Position numbers and translations under genes: made by a program. DNA of 64,000 nucleotides from Lumbricus terrestris (Eukaryota; Annelida; Clitellata; Crassiclitellata; Lumbricidae). A model generated the notes under the pieces. It was not told the DNA's origin, ran no database searches, and saw only the letters and a list, made by a program, of their open reading frames with translations. Numbering within the stretch: position 1 is the first letter of the stretch; each line of letters starts with the position of its first letter. Location: positions 16,802,649 to 16,866,648 of the forward strand of contig OX457052.1 in NCBI GenBank assembly GCA_949752735.1, written 5' to 3'. Below, in pieces: positions 24,000 to 37,900 of this stretch.

Positions 24000-24500
24000 A
24001 AGAAGCAGAAATGTGCAAAATAACCTAAATTTGTGAAAATGAAACTTTCATTTGATGAAAACTTAATTAATTGCACATGTTCAGAAATAAATATCGTGCT
24101 TTGCAAGCAGTAAAATTGTATCAATTTAATTCACTTTTCGCACACATGGTCTCCACATTTAACACATGTAGGAATACTGAGTCGTGACGCTACAAAAAGC
24201 TCCTTTCATGTACAACAGATTGTATAAAGTCATTGTTGTCAATTTCCAAAGTGGAATAAGCTTGCCATCAATTGCAGCTAATCAGTGTGATCATTTACTT
24301 CAATTTGGTAATATTCTCCAGTTTTCACCAAGTGCATACTGTGCTCTGTTCGCCAAAAGTGAATTAAAACGAGTTTGACACAAATTTGCAGCTTGCAAAG
24401 CACAATATGTTTTTCTGAACATGCTCAATTAATTAAGCTTTCATCAAATAAAAGTTTCATTTTCACAAAAATTTAAGTTATTTTGCACGTTTGTGTTTCT
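24000..24500. mobile_element. Foldback element upstream of hnRNP K start
   Basis: Inverted arms of about 105 bp: 24003-24110 (AATGTGCAAAATAACCTAAA, TTGCACATGTTCAG, GTGCTTTGCAAGC) and 24388-24500 (GCTTGCAAAGCAC, CTGAACATGCTCAATTAATT, AAGTTATTTTGCACG). The 280-base centre contains nothing recognisable. Confidence 0.7.
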
Positions 24501-24619
24501 TATCTACCAAGCGTTCGCTAAGCAGAAAAATAATGCTACGACCAATATTTCGGTGATACGGTTTTTCTTTACAATTTCACTTTCGATAATACACCGATAA
24601 TAACCTTTCAACGACTCGG

Positions 24620-25375
24620 GATTCGTTACGCGCCCGTGTACGCGTTAGTTATACAAGGGCGCGTAAAGAATCCTAGACCACGAATTATGCCCTACATCGG
24701 TTTATTGAAATTATTGGCGTTCCTTCAGTAGCATATCGTTAGTAGGTCAGCGACACCGGCGTGCAAATACTCCGGCTACTGCTGAAACATCCTCATGCCG
24801 ATGACGTCTTCTAACAATTTAAAGCATTGCAATATACTAACTTCAGCTCAAAATTGCAAATGTATCCAACCGATTTGTAGAGTTTTAAGCCTAATGCAGC
24901 GTAACAATAAACGACAATAACGAAACTATTCACAATCCTGCGCGACAAATGGCGTCGTTCGTGCTGCCTCAAAAAATAATTATATATCGTTAAGAGAGGC
25001 CACAGTATCTGTGACGACACACGGCCAGTACCTGCTCGTCAGCATCACAGCTAGATTGATGTTTATCTACTATAAGGACATGGAAAATTTGTAATACATC
25101 GTAAAATTCCAGTTTAAGCAATATTATCGAGCCTATTAAAATACTCTTAAACAAAGTCTAAATTCAGTGAAGTGGAGGCTGCTTTGCAGAGTTATAATTA
25201 CGTCATGCAACACCGCATTCATGAAATATGTAGCCTATGTTTCTCGTTTTCATCATTTCATGTGTTGCAACGCTCGTGTACTTGCCAAATAACAGATTTC
25301 CTTGTAATTAATTGTACAGAGAAAACATTTGTTAAAGTGCTTATCCGCTTTTGAGGTACCTGTGGACCTATTAAA
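24620..25375. promoter_or_regulatory. Probable shared promoter region, hnRNP K / ELP3
   Basis: The two genes diverge here. A probable minus-strand 5' UTR exon of hnRNP K ends with donor GAGCAG/GTACTG near 25032, leaving about 340 bases to the ELP3 ATG. A 22-bp imperfect stem (GGATTCGTTACGCGCCC and its partner GGGCGCGTAAAGAATCC, 24629-24683) lies inside. No TATA box or named factor site can be claimed. Confidence 0.4.
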
Positions 25376-28300
25376 ATGACTAAACCCAGAAAGAAAGGTC
25401 TGTATATTTTGGTGCTATTTACAAATACAATGTGACTTACCTTTCTTCAGTAAGTAAGAATACTTGCAAGACGGTTGTAAGGGTTACGCATTTCGTAGTC
25501 CTTAACCATGTCTCGGTCTTGGGACGAGTTCTTTCATATATCTTATTCTGTTGGAAGCTGTGTTAGTAGTTCTCATAGTTGTGACTAGGTGACAGAAATT
25601 AAAATCATGCCTATTGGGATTTGTCTGTGCATCATAAAAAGGAGGAAGGTCTTGGAATCCAATGCCTGCATCTAAGCTTTTGGTTAAACATTGTAGATTC
25701 ATGGCATATAATTATTCCAACTGCATTGTAAAAACTACATTTTTTATGACATTTATACTTGATGAATAGATAAATTTGATTAATTGTAGAATTAGGTAAT
25801 TGTTATTGATTACAGTTTGTGAATTCATTCTTTTAGTGACGATTGGTGTATCTCGAGAGGAGTTGATGGTGATGACTGTGGCCGAGATTATCAGTCACTT
25901 AATAAAAGCGCATGAAAAGGGTGAAGATGTCAACATCAATAAGTGAGTTACACAAACAAAGCCCAGTGATACTCAATAGAATAGAAACCACAATATATAC
26001 TTGTTGTTTGTTTTGCTGTCATGGACCATCTGTGTCTAATCCTTGATGATTTTGAAAAAAATCAGTGTTCTGTTAACCTTTGCAATGTATTGAACCTACG
26101 TTTGGGAGTCATACTTAAGTGGCATTGTACTGAGGTAATTTTAAAAGTTGAATTTTATTTAGGAAATACTTATCTTTTAATGCATTAGTTTAAATTTATG
26201 TTGCTGTGGACAGTGGACACATTCTATGTGGATGTTTTGGCCTGTTTTCTCAGTAAGAAACTTTCAAGGTTCATAATTAATTGTAAAGATGTCTTATGGC
26301 TCAGTTTGTGGAGATACAATTGTTGGTATTTGATTTAAAACATTTTCTTACAGCATTGAACATTATTTCTTATATAACATCTTATATACAATATTTCCTA
26401 TTTTCCCAAGGTTTTTGCTTCTGAACATTTTTCTTGTTTGATATTTCTTCAGTTCTAAAAAGTTGTTTTGTGCTTTAGGTTAAAAACTCAAATCTCAAGT
26501 AAATACAGTTTGGCCAGTCAGCCACGACTTGTTGACATCATTGCCGCTGTTCCTCCAGAGTATAAAAAGGTAGAAACATTGCCGTTGTTTTTCTATTTGT
26601 TTTGTAATCACGGACAGGTCATGAAATAATGGTAATGATAATAATCTTCGTTAATTATTTCAAACTGGCCACGTGAATGTAGCATGATTGCAATTCATAG
26701 TATGAACGGACAATGACAAGTTATTACAGGAGTCGAATTTAACTGTTTGGTAGCCATGCAAGGCGTCCTTCGTGTCCTACTGCTCATGTTTACAACACCA
26801 TTTGGCTAATGAAAGGCTGAGTTGACCTTTGGTAATGTAGCGGAAAGCAATCCTGTGTCCATGCTGATTTTCTACTCTTCGTACTACCGGGTGGCGCATA
26901 AAAAACGTTCCCAAACTTTGATAACCTGGCAAAGATCTAATTTCAGAGCTATCGAATATTAATTTATACCAAAATGTTAAGCAATCATTTCTGTACACAC
27001 GTGTCACATTTCAAGAGAGTACCTTTATTATGTCACATCCTGCCGCAGGATTATGACGTCATACCTGCTTAAGAATTTTGCACAAACCTACGTCATTTAT
27101 TTCGCCGTGAACGAAAGTCTTCAATTGCGTCAGTAAGACTTTATCATGAGACTAGTCGTTTCTCTCAAATATTTAATGGTATCTGCTGGAGTTTCGATGC
27201 ACGGTAAAACAGACATCATCTTCATTGATACTGAGAAAACAAAACTCAATGGAGAGCATTACGTCGGCTTGTTACGCGATAAGCTCATTCCCGAATGTCG
27301 CAGGCCTAGACTCAATCCTGACGACAATTACATCTTTCAACAAGACCGTGCTTCTTCACATCGTTGCAGATTGGCTCAGAAATTTCTTCAAGCAATCACC
27401 TCTGATTTTATCCACAGTGATGCCTGGCCACCAATCTCCCCCGATCTACATCCTCTGGACTACTATGTACAATGTACATGTAGGCCTATACTATGAAACG
27501 CCCTAAAGGAGCTTGTGTATGCTGGTCGCAGAAACCCGTTTCTAAAAACTGACGAATTTAGGCAGGTCATTGAATTAAAAATATTATGGTCTCTATTAGA
27601 CGACACACAAATACAGAAGTCAATAGGACAGTGGAAACAGCGTTTAAGGGTCGTTAGGCTTACAAGAGAAGATGGAGGATCAATTAAATATTTGCTCGCG
27701 TAAAACATCATCATGAAACAACTGTGCAAAATTTTGACCATGGGTCATACCGTTCTAACAACAATTTCTCTCAAACAGTTGAGTATTTTGGGTTCAAATT
27801 TGGCTGTGTTGTACAAATATGAATTATGATTAGTTTGATGTACTATGACTTGGTTTATCTTTAAAATTGTTTAATTGCCAGGTTAACAAAGTTTGGGAAC
27901 TTTTTTAACGTAGGTTTGTGCAAAATTCTTAAGCAGGTATGACGTCATAATCCTGCGGCAGGATGTGACATAATAAAGGTACTCTCTTGAAATATGACAC
28001 GTGTGTACAGAAATGATTGCTTAACATTTTGGTATAAATTAATATTTGATAGCTCTGAAATTAGATCTTTGCCAGGTTACCAAAGTTTGGGAACGTTTTT
28101 TATGCGCCACCCGGTATAGTGTTACCAGTATCTTAAACTCTCTACGTAATGAAGATGGAGAGGGGTTTAGATGATATATCCCTTATGGATCATTCACCTT
28201 CTTGTTCTGTGATTGAGTGTACGATAAGATGAGACACGGGAAGCGTATTGTATGTTGGAGCGCCTCTGAGGAGTTCTCATGATGTGGTGCTATATAAATG

Positions 28301-31300
28301 TATGATTACAATTACAATAGAATATAATCTCTTAATTTGCCATCTTATATACAATACTTCCTATTTAGATAATTCAAAAACTTTTTACATTGTTGGCTTT
28401 AGTTGTATTAGGCAAGACAGTATGCTGGTATTTTGTGTTATTTTTATAAAAATATGGCAGAAGTCATATTTCAATAACTGAACTGTAGAGAGCTTGAAGG
28501 GGCTATATTCATCTCTCAAGTACTTTTTAACGATGTTCGCAGTGCTAACTCTAGGAACCATACATTGATCAGTCTTTCTCATCCTTCCAACTTGAATTTC
28601 TGCAGACACTGTTATTTTAGTCCATTTCTTTTCTTATATTTTCTTTATGTAATAAGTTGCGGTCTGTCAACTTAATTTTGTTGAATAAACGAAGTATATA
28701 TAGAAATGGAGAAATAAAGTAATGAATGTACTCAAAAAGTGTCTGTGGCTACTTCATTTGACAGATTTTGCTTCCAAAGCTGAAAGCGAAGCCAGTTCGT
28801 ACTGCAAGTGGCGTGAGTCAACACTTGTTACTTGGAATCTCTTAAAAATTACCAGTTTTGTACCTTTGTTTCTAACCAAATGTTTATGAAATATGTTCTA
28901 AAATCCTTTCCCCCATTGTCGTAATGTCATCATTGCGGCCAGTAATGCCAGTTTTTTTATAGTTTAAACATAGTAGGAAAATTTTAAATGACAAATCTGT
29001 GGAATCTTTGAAAGTTATAGTATAAAGGTTGGAATTCAGGCTTTCAACAGTTACCCAAAACTTTAAATATTATGTTATTGCACATTCCTTTGATCGAACA
29101 TTTGAAATTTTTTCACCTGTCGTTAGTGGAATGTCTTTTCCTGTACTTATAGATTGCAGTGGTCGCCGTCATGTGCAAGCCTCACAGGTGTCCACACATT
29201 GCCATGACTGGAAACATTTGTGTGTGAGTATCATGTACAGTCAATTTTGAATTTAAATATTGAAAATATCGGAATTTAATCCCATGAGCAGCTCAATGGT
29301 TGTTGACGCCTGATGTGTGCCGATGACTTTATTTACCGTTTAGATTATAATTATTACTATTATTATTATTATTATGAGACCATTGAATTATTATTATTAT
29401 TATCTCGAGTTCTTGACAGTTGATTTAATGTTCAAGTAATGAATGCTTAGTTTGCATAGGGCAACCATAGAGCTGGCTGCTGGAATCAATTGCATAGGTT
29501 CTAATTATTTTCTATTTACATCTTATACACTGACTGACTTGTTGTAAAATTTGTTTATGCTAATGGTGCATTGATAATAATTTTTTGATTTTTCACTGGA
29601 ATTTAAATGCAGTCTACTCTCTCATTCAGTGAAACACTAGATCTGTCAGTATTGCATTATGTATCTTATTTTCTGATTTAACATTTCTGTTCGTTGTTCT
29701 CTAGGTACTGTCCGGGTGGACCAGACTCTGATTTCGAATACAGTACACAGTCGTATACTGGCTACGAGGTGACTCAGTGTTTCTTTGAATTTTGGCTTTT
29801 ATGTGATTTTGAATCAAACCGCATTAATGACTTTTGCTTGAAGGCACGCTGTTAATACAAATTCATTAATTCATTCAAGTATTTATATAGCGCCTCTTCA
29901 AGGAAACTTCTCAGAGGTGCAAATATATATATAGGTACTGTCCGGGTGGACCAGATGCATTTTCTTACCAGTACATGACCTTGTCTGTAAGATGAAGTTA
30001 AAAAATTTAGCAATTTCTTATGTAGATGTAACTTTTGCTATTTTTCATTAAGAGGAGTTATTTATGCAGACTAAAACTGAAATGCGAACTGTTGACTTTT
30101 TTATTTTCAGCCAACATCGATGAGAGCAATTCGAGCGCGATACGATCCTTATTTGCAGACCCGTCATAGAGTCGAACAGGTATTTGAAAACAACGAGCTT
30201 GTAAACCTGTTTTTCATAGAGTCGAACAAGTATTTGAAAACGACGAGCTTAGTTGTTTTTGCGTTCTCTACATTACAAGCAAACTGGATCTGTGATGAAT
30301 AAGAAAACTGATTCTTTAAAATTCACCTGATTGATTATTAATTTGCAGAGTACTGGAGAAATGTTTGTAAAGAAGTTTGGCCATTTGGTAAAGCACCATG
30401 CTCCGATGATCGTTGTGTCTGGGAAAACTCTTTTTTTGTAACATCTATTGAACGGATATGTTAGAAAGTCTGGATGCGTTCAGTGTTGTCGGAATAAAAG
30501 TATTTGTGCACAGTGGTGGGAAGTTCAGCGTGTCAGCTGAGCAGTCAGGTGTTCAAACCCCCACCAGGGCAGAAATTTGGTTGGAGACTTTTGCTTGTAC
30601 AGCGGCGACCCTAAGTGAATCGACTGTTGTAAAAACACTGACTGCACACTGTTGTTGGGAAGATGAGAGTCCTGCGAGGGAGACAGCTGACCATTGTGTG
30701 CCCTGGCTAAGAAATTGGGGTCGGTAACACTTAATACACATGGCTGCCTGAGGAGTTAGCTTAAGCTACTCTACTTCTTTTCTAATTATGCCACAAAATT
30801 ACCACAGCACTTGATGTATGTTTGTTTGTATCTATGTGTATTTGGGAATATGCTGCCAAATATCACCTCTAATATATGATTTAGACAATCAACTCAGTCA
30901 TTTTTGTCAGTTAAATAGACTTTAACTACTGTTTGCAGAAACAAACATGGCAAGTAAACTAACAGTCTAACAGGACAAGTAAAGGACTGCAGTTAGGGAT
31001 ATATAACTACATGATAGCATGGTAGTGGTTATTTACTGAATCAGATAGATTGTAAATGTTATGTTAATAGAACTTATTATATTCAGTCCAATAGATAGAA
31101 AATGTAGAAAGCATGTTTTCTTCATATTTTTCAGCTGAAACAACTTGGACACAGTGTAGATAAGGTGGAGTTCATCGTAATGGGAGGAACGTTTATGTCT
31201 CTACCGGAAGACTACAGGGACTACTTCATCCGAAATCTACACGACGCATTGTCAGGACATGCTAGTGGCAGCGTTGCGGAAGCTGTCAAGTATGTACTTT

Positions 31301-31902
31301 TCGCTTTTCTGTTACAGGTGTACAGTGTATACATGAATGTGTGAATATATAATTTATACATATAATTATATAATGTATGACATTGTACATAATTATTTAT
31401 GTACAATGTGTGTGTTTCATGACTTTTAATATAGTGCGATTTAAAGTGCATTACAAAACTGCTGTGTGTACTTGACTGGGTTTTCGGATACAAGTTTTAA
31501 ATGTGTGCGTAGTTTTTCGGATGCTGTAGTTGAGTATTTGAGTAACTTTTGTAATAATGGTTTAAATGTGTACTTGACTTGTTTGGCGTTAAGTATGTAC
31601 TGAATGCTTGGCTGTTCTATTAGGTACTTAGCATTTTATTGTCGGTGTAAATGATGCTTGTAGCAATTGTTTACGGTTTTTGTCACATGTCATATTTCAG
31701 ATACTCGGAGCGAAGTCCGACGAAGTGCATTGGGATAACAATTGAAACGAGACCCGACTATTGTCTGAAAAAACATCTCTCGTACGACGTTCTACATTTG
31801 TTCTGAGATGTTGATATGTTGAGCTCTGGGTCTTGCATTGTTTTGCTGTTTCTTGAAAAATCTCTTTAATGCATGGCTGTTTAAAGAGTCTAAACAGCAG
31901 AC

Positions 31903-31933
<31 letters not shown>

Positions 31934-34900
31934 ATGAGCACTACCAGGTATGTAGGGCCATGTTAGAATGAAGTTTACATGCTCACTGTTTGTAGGCAAC
32001 CATTTCTTGTTTATTTATTGTACTTATTACTATACTTATTAGCATTTCTGCATTGGTTTTGGCCCTGCATATAGGATCTGGCTCCCATGTGCCTGTGGTA
32101 CCCTGCTGTCCCACCTCTGGTGTCCAACAGTGATCTGCTTTTCTGTCGGCTGATTAAGCTGAACTCTAACTTTCCTCGCTCGCAGACTACTATATAGTGC
32201 AGCTGCTTATTTAGCCGTGGTTGGACTGGCAGCACTTCTGTGTAGGTTACCTTGAAGACCTGTGCGCAATGTAAAAACTCAATAATAATGATAAAATTTA
32301 ACAACTTACATGCTTATAGTAATTGTACCGCTATGTGATCTATCTTTCGAGCCTTTGCATCTGTTATTTGCAGTATTGGGATTATGTGTAAAAACTGTCT
32401 GTTTCTCTTGTTGCCAGGATGCAACAGCCAGTTCTAATATGTTGTGGCATAGTGACTGATTTGTTGGAGTATCTGTAGCATGGGGAGTACAGGTTTGATC
32501 CTTGCCTGGGGCAGCTACTCTATGGGAACCTTGAGCAAGTCCTTTGCTCACAATTGCTCTAGATAGGTACCTTTGATGTTCTGCTGAATGGCCGTATGTG
32601 CACTTCTGATCTTTGGGATACAGCTGTTTTGTATCGTATACTAATTTAGTAGTTGTTTGAGGTATGTGCTTTGGTTAAAGTATTTGTTGCGTGTTTTTAA
32701 TTGCCACATGTTAGATGGTATGTTGATTTTTGTTTTCAGAGATATGTTGGCTTATGGATGTACTAGATTAGAGATTGGTGTTCAGAGTGTTTACGAAGAT
32801 GTAGCCCGAGATACAAACAGGTTTGAATTTAATTTCTAGACAACTGACTTAGTGCAGGTTTTATTTCTTGAAATTGTGGGGCTGAAATTCTTCTCATATT
32901 TGCATGTGGCATGTAAAACGTAAAAGGTGTTAGAATTCTGGTATGCACTCCTTAAGTGAATTTGTTTTGTGTTAAATTATTAGGATTGTCTGCTTTGCTT
33001 TGAAACTGTAAAAATTTTAAATGCTTTTGAGATGAACTCCAAGGCTTTAAACAGTATGTTCAAAGATTTTTCAAGTCTGAATTCCTTAATTTCAGTAATA
33101 ATGCTTAAAGTACTGTTTGTTTAAACCTTGATCTGGGGTTGGTACCCATCTCAATTCTGGAAGAGAATTCAGTGGTTTGACTCAGTGTATGCGTACATTG
33201 CATAGCGACCAATCACTGGTGTCGTCTCATTACCTGAGCATTGCTTACTAACACATGAAAGTCAAATTAGGAAGGACTGACAGATTTGTCTCTACAAGTA
33301 ATCTTTGTACCTGTTACTCCAAGTAAACATGCTTTGAAAGTGCCGCTGAACAGTGTATGTTAGAGTGGCACCAGAATATTAATTTTTAAGTGCATTTTTA
33401 TACGGCAGTACTGATTCTTTGCTCATTCGAGAGATGCACTATTGTAGAGGACACACAGTACGTGCTGTCACCGAATCCTTTCAACTTGCCAAGGATGCTG
33501 GATTTAAGGTTGTGTCCCACATGATGCCCGATCTACCGAATGTAGGACTGGAACGAGATATTGAGCAGTTCATAGTAAGTGACTGATTTGTATCGTACAG
33601 TATATATATATACTGTACGATACAAATCAAATATATATATATAAATATATATATATACTGCATTGCTTAGCGCATTTGAGAAAGTGATTGCTAAAGTTGA
33701 ACCTCCTCTTTTCATTGCTTCAGTTGCAGAGTTTAACCCTTTAACGGCAATAGTGTACTAAATGTGATTGGGAAACCATTGCAGTCGTTCTCAAGTGTTA
33801 ATGCTATTAAAATGCTACTGTTGAGTATAAATAAGATTAGCTTGAATGAAGTATTATTCTATTAGTAGCTGCTTGCTACTCACTAGTTGTGCAAATTGTC
33901 CTTTCTGGGAAAGTCTTCACTTGCTCCTTCATCCTCTTGACTACGCAATGGACCACTGACTGGTCAGCTCCTTATAACTATAGTAAATGGATCTACTGAC
34001 ACAGCGGCGATTTATGGAGCCTTACTCATTGGGTCCACAGACCCAGCGACTATTCATAAAACTGCTAAATGAACCGTAAACTAATGTCCACACTGTAGTC
34101 GGGAGCACCTCTGAGTAGGTATCTGGAAGGGGCACTATAGCAAGTGCTCATGCATGCATAAACTATACACACATACACCCGCATACAACACACCTACATA
34201 CACAGATACCGTTGTGCTTACTGTCCTGTTTGCATAGTTTATAAGAATCTGCTATATCACTATGTGATCTGTCTCTCGAGCCTCTGTGTCTGCTATTTAC
34301 AGTGTGAATATTTTTTAGAGTAGTGTAGTTCATAGTATAATAATAATGTGCAATTTTGCTGCCATTTATTGTGCAGGAATTTTTCGAGAATCCAGCATTC
34401 AGACCCGATGGGCTTAAGCTCTATCCAACGCTTGTCATCCGAGGAACAGGTACAAAGATTACCTGCAGAGACAAATCTGTCAAGCTTTCCTGATATGTCT
34501 TTTGTACTTATTTCTGAACTGATCAAATAAATAATGAACATGCATTCTAGTTAATCAATATGATAAGATTATAACAATGTTGTTGATGCTCCATTCATTT
34601 TATTATTATTATTATTTAGGATGTTATATAGCGTCTCTTCAAGGTAGGATACTTCAGAAGCGCTCCTGGTCCAACCATGACTAAATGGAACACAGGGCTG
34701 TTTTTAAGGAATTTTTAGAACTGCACATCCTCTTCTCTCCTTTCTCATCCTCCATGGTAAATTACTCCCAATCTGAGGAAAATGACCTATTTTTACTAGT
34801 TTTAACTGCACGGAATGTGACAGAAGTGCTTCTACAACTGCACGAATCCATTTAGAACTGCACATTTTGTGTAGAACTGCACGTTAAAAAAAGCACTGAT

Positions 34901-37900
34901 GGAACAGCTTTGAAATTCTTAAGGAACAGAGTGGAGTGACCAGTGGGCAATAGGCGCAGTGTAACAGGGAGGCCATTCCAGGTTGTAGGACCAGCAACCG
35001 AGAATGAACGGCACTGTCGAATAGTCCAATATGTCATCTGTGCTAGTCCATTGTTTTTAGTTTTCCTTCGATCAAAATCAAGTAAAATCAAATTAATTGC
35101 TCCCAAAAGAACAATTACACGTTATGCATTGTATAAAATGATTACGATTATAGATGAATGAGTGATTGGATGTACAGAGAGAGTTGGAAGTAAGGAAACA
35201 GCATTGTGCCATTATGTCCTTCATGCCAAATTCTGGTTGCTTCTGCAATTGTTTCCTACAGTCTTGAACATTAGATTTTCCAATTTTAGTTTGATGTTCA
35301 TTTGGTCATGTAGTTGCGGCTGTTGAAGAGTTTGTTGGTGTTCTTCTTCATAGGACTGTATGAATTATGGAAGACAGGACGCTACCAGAGCTATCCACCA
35401 AGTGTTCTCGTCGATCTCGTGGCTCGTATACTTGCACTGGCCCCTCCCTGGACAAGGATCTACCGAGTTCAGAGGTAAATTATTATGCATTTTAATGTAG
35501 TGTAATAATTCTATACTTATACGACACCTCTACACTTTGGTGTAACTAAATTTTTATTTTATCTTGCAGTTTAGTTTTCAGTTTCAGCTTTGAAGATGGA
35601 CATTGATTGAGGCATTTTGCAATGTTAAAGTTTGGCTGTATAGATGACTAGATGTGTCACCCAGCGTTGCCCAGGAAATTTAGGGTTTTCAACACTACTC
35701 CTCTGGGGTACCCAGTGTCGACCGCTAAATTTCGGGTTTTCGGTAACCCTCCACCCACCCCGCTTCCCCAAAAAGCCAAACATGACCCGTCCCTGAGGGG
35801 CTGGTGTGTGTGCTACTGTGCTGACTGTGGCCTAATACAATTATTGCAGTTTGTCTGTTCTGTTAGTATAGTTAATTTCTGTGATCTGCGTTCTTGTGAA
35901 TATTATTGTTTCAGCTGCATAATTGTAAACTGTAACAGGTTTCGGATTGTTGAGAAGCGGAAATTATTATTGGATGTGAATGACGTCATGCGGGCTGTTG
36001 CCTCTTTACTAAATACGGCAAGATGGCTGCTGTAAGAATTAAAATGCTAATAACTCTGGTTTTAAAGTGGATTAAAAGCTGAAAAAGTTGCGTTGACCTT
36101 ATAATTTGGGTAAGAATCAATCGCAAAAATTTTGGTAAACCGACGCTGTTTCATTTTCGAGCCTATTTTATTACGAAGAGTCAAAATCCATACAAACAAA
36201 CATATGGAAGGACAAACTTTCGGAATTATAATATAAGTTGACACAAAAATAAGTAGGTTATGTAGATCTTTAAACTTGGAAAAACTACTTACATTTCTTA
36301 GGTTGTAGTTTGGAAATGAAGTTGTTAACAAAAACTAGGATAATGTCTGTAAACCACCTCCACATGCGATAGGCCACCGATCACGAATTGTTACTCCTTC
36401 AAAGATTTAATTTCAACTGACTTTAGTATCGACATTTACAAATATAAGTACACACATACATACACACACACACACACACACAAAATGGACTATTCCTATA
36501 GGCTTTCTGATAGGTTATACTATGATGTTCTATTTATAATGTCCAATCAGGACACAGTTCAAGATAACATGACATGATATACAGTTAACTGAGAAAGGCA
36601 ATTGTTTGATTGTTTCTCAGTCACTTAGTACACTCTCATCGTTTCAGGGTTAAAAATGCATAAAATCAATTAAGCACTCCTATTAAAACACAAGTCATTA
36701 AGTACAATAATACATATCTATAAACATGATAATGTCTGCATGTTGTTTTGGTTTAGGGACATACCAATGCCTCTCGTCAGTTCTGGAGTTGAGCATGGTA
36801 ATCTTCGTGAGCTTGCACTTGCTCGCATGCAGGACCTTGGAACACAGTGCAGGGATGTACGTACGCGTGAAGTTGGCATTCAGGAAATCCATAACAAAGT
36901 CAGACCATACGAGGTAAACGTTCAAAGAATGCATCAACAATTTTGCTTAAATTGAAAGAAACTATGGGGGAAGAGTTAAGACATATAGGACTTTATCCAA
37001 GTGTCTTGTGTTCTGGTTTTCTTAGTATTACAGTACTGCTTGTGTTTGGGCATTGTTTTATTGTTTAAGCTCCAAAGTTTAGAGCTTGTTTTCGTAAATG
37101 TTTTAACTGAATTCTGAAGTATTTTTTGTTAAATAACTATGCTGCATTTTAATGCTTTAACTGTGAGCGTCAATTGTTCCCAGTCACTTGGTACACTCTT
37201 GTCATAGGGTTATGGACCATCCATAAATGATATAACGCACCTAGAGGGTAATGGGGTCACACAATTTTGACGATATGTGACATCCTTACTAGATATCATA
37301 TGAATTTTGTTTTGACACGTGACAAGAGGCAGGGGTAAAAAATTGTCCTAAATTTCATGACGTCATTTATCGATGGCCACTTAAACAAATTCTTATATTT
37401 AAAAGGAAATGTTGTTATTGCATGTTTTTCATGTCTATTTCATTTCTGTAAACTTTCAAATTGTTATCATCTGTTACTATTATGTCATGTAATCTTACTG
37501 TGCACTTGTCAATTAGAATTAATAAACACTTATTATTATTATTATTATAAGAGATAATTCTGGAGAAGCCTGATGACCTTTCAATCAGGACTGTACTCAA
37601 GGATATACACGGGTATGCGGCGTAAACTCACCTCCGGGAAAAAATGACAGCATATACTCACCTCAAAAAACGAGGGTACAGGCGGGTATACAGTACATAC
37701 CCACCTCAGTAAGACCAAGTGGGGTATACACTATACGCAGGCAAAAATCGCGAACTACGAAGGCAAAAAATCATGAAAGTAGAGCGTTTTACGCTGTTTT
37801 AAAGGTTTTCCGGGCGAAAAATCACGAAAAAAGCTTCGAGACTAAAAAAATAATAAAAAGGTAAGAAATTTCGATGACTAAAAAAAGTCTTCAGAATTTT

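Noticed and set aside
30458..30727. 89-residue frame in an ELP3 intron
   Set aside because: It overlaps a SINE-like segment with a box B and shows no protein similarity.
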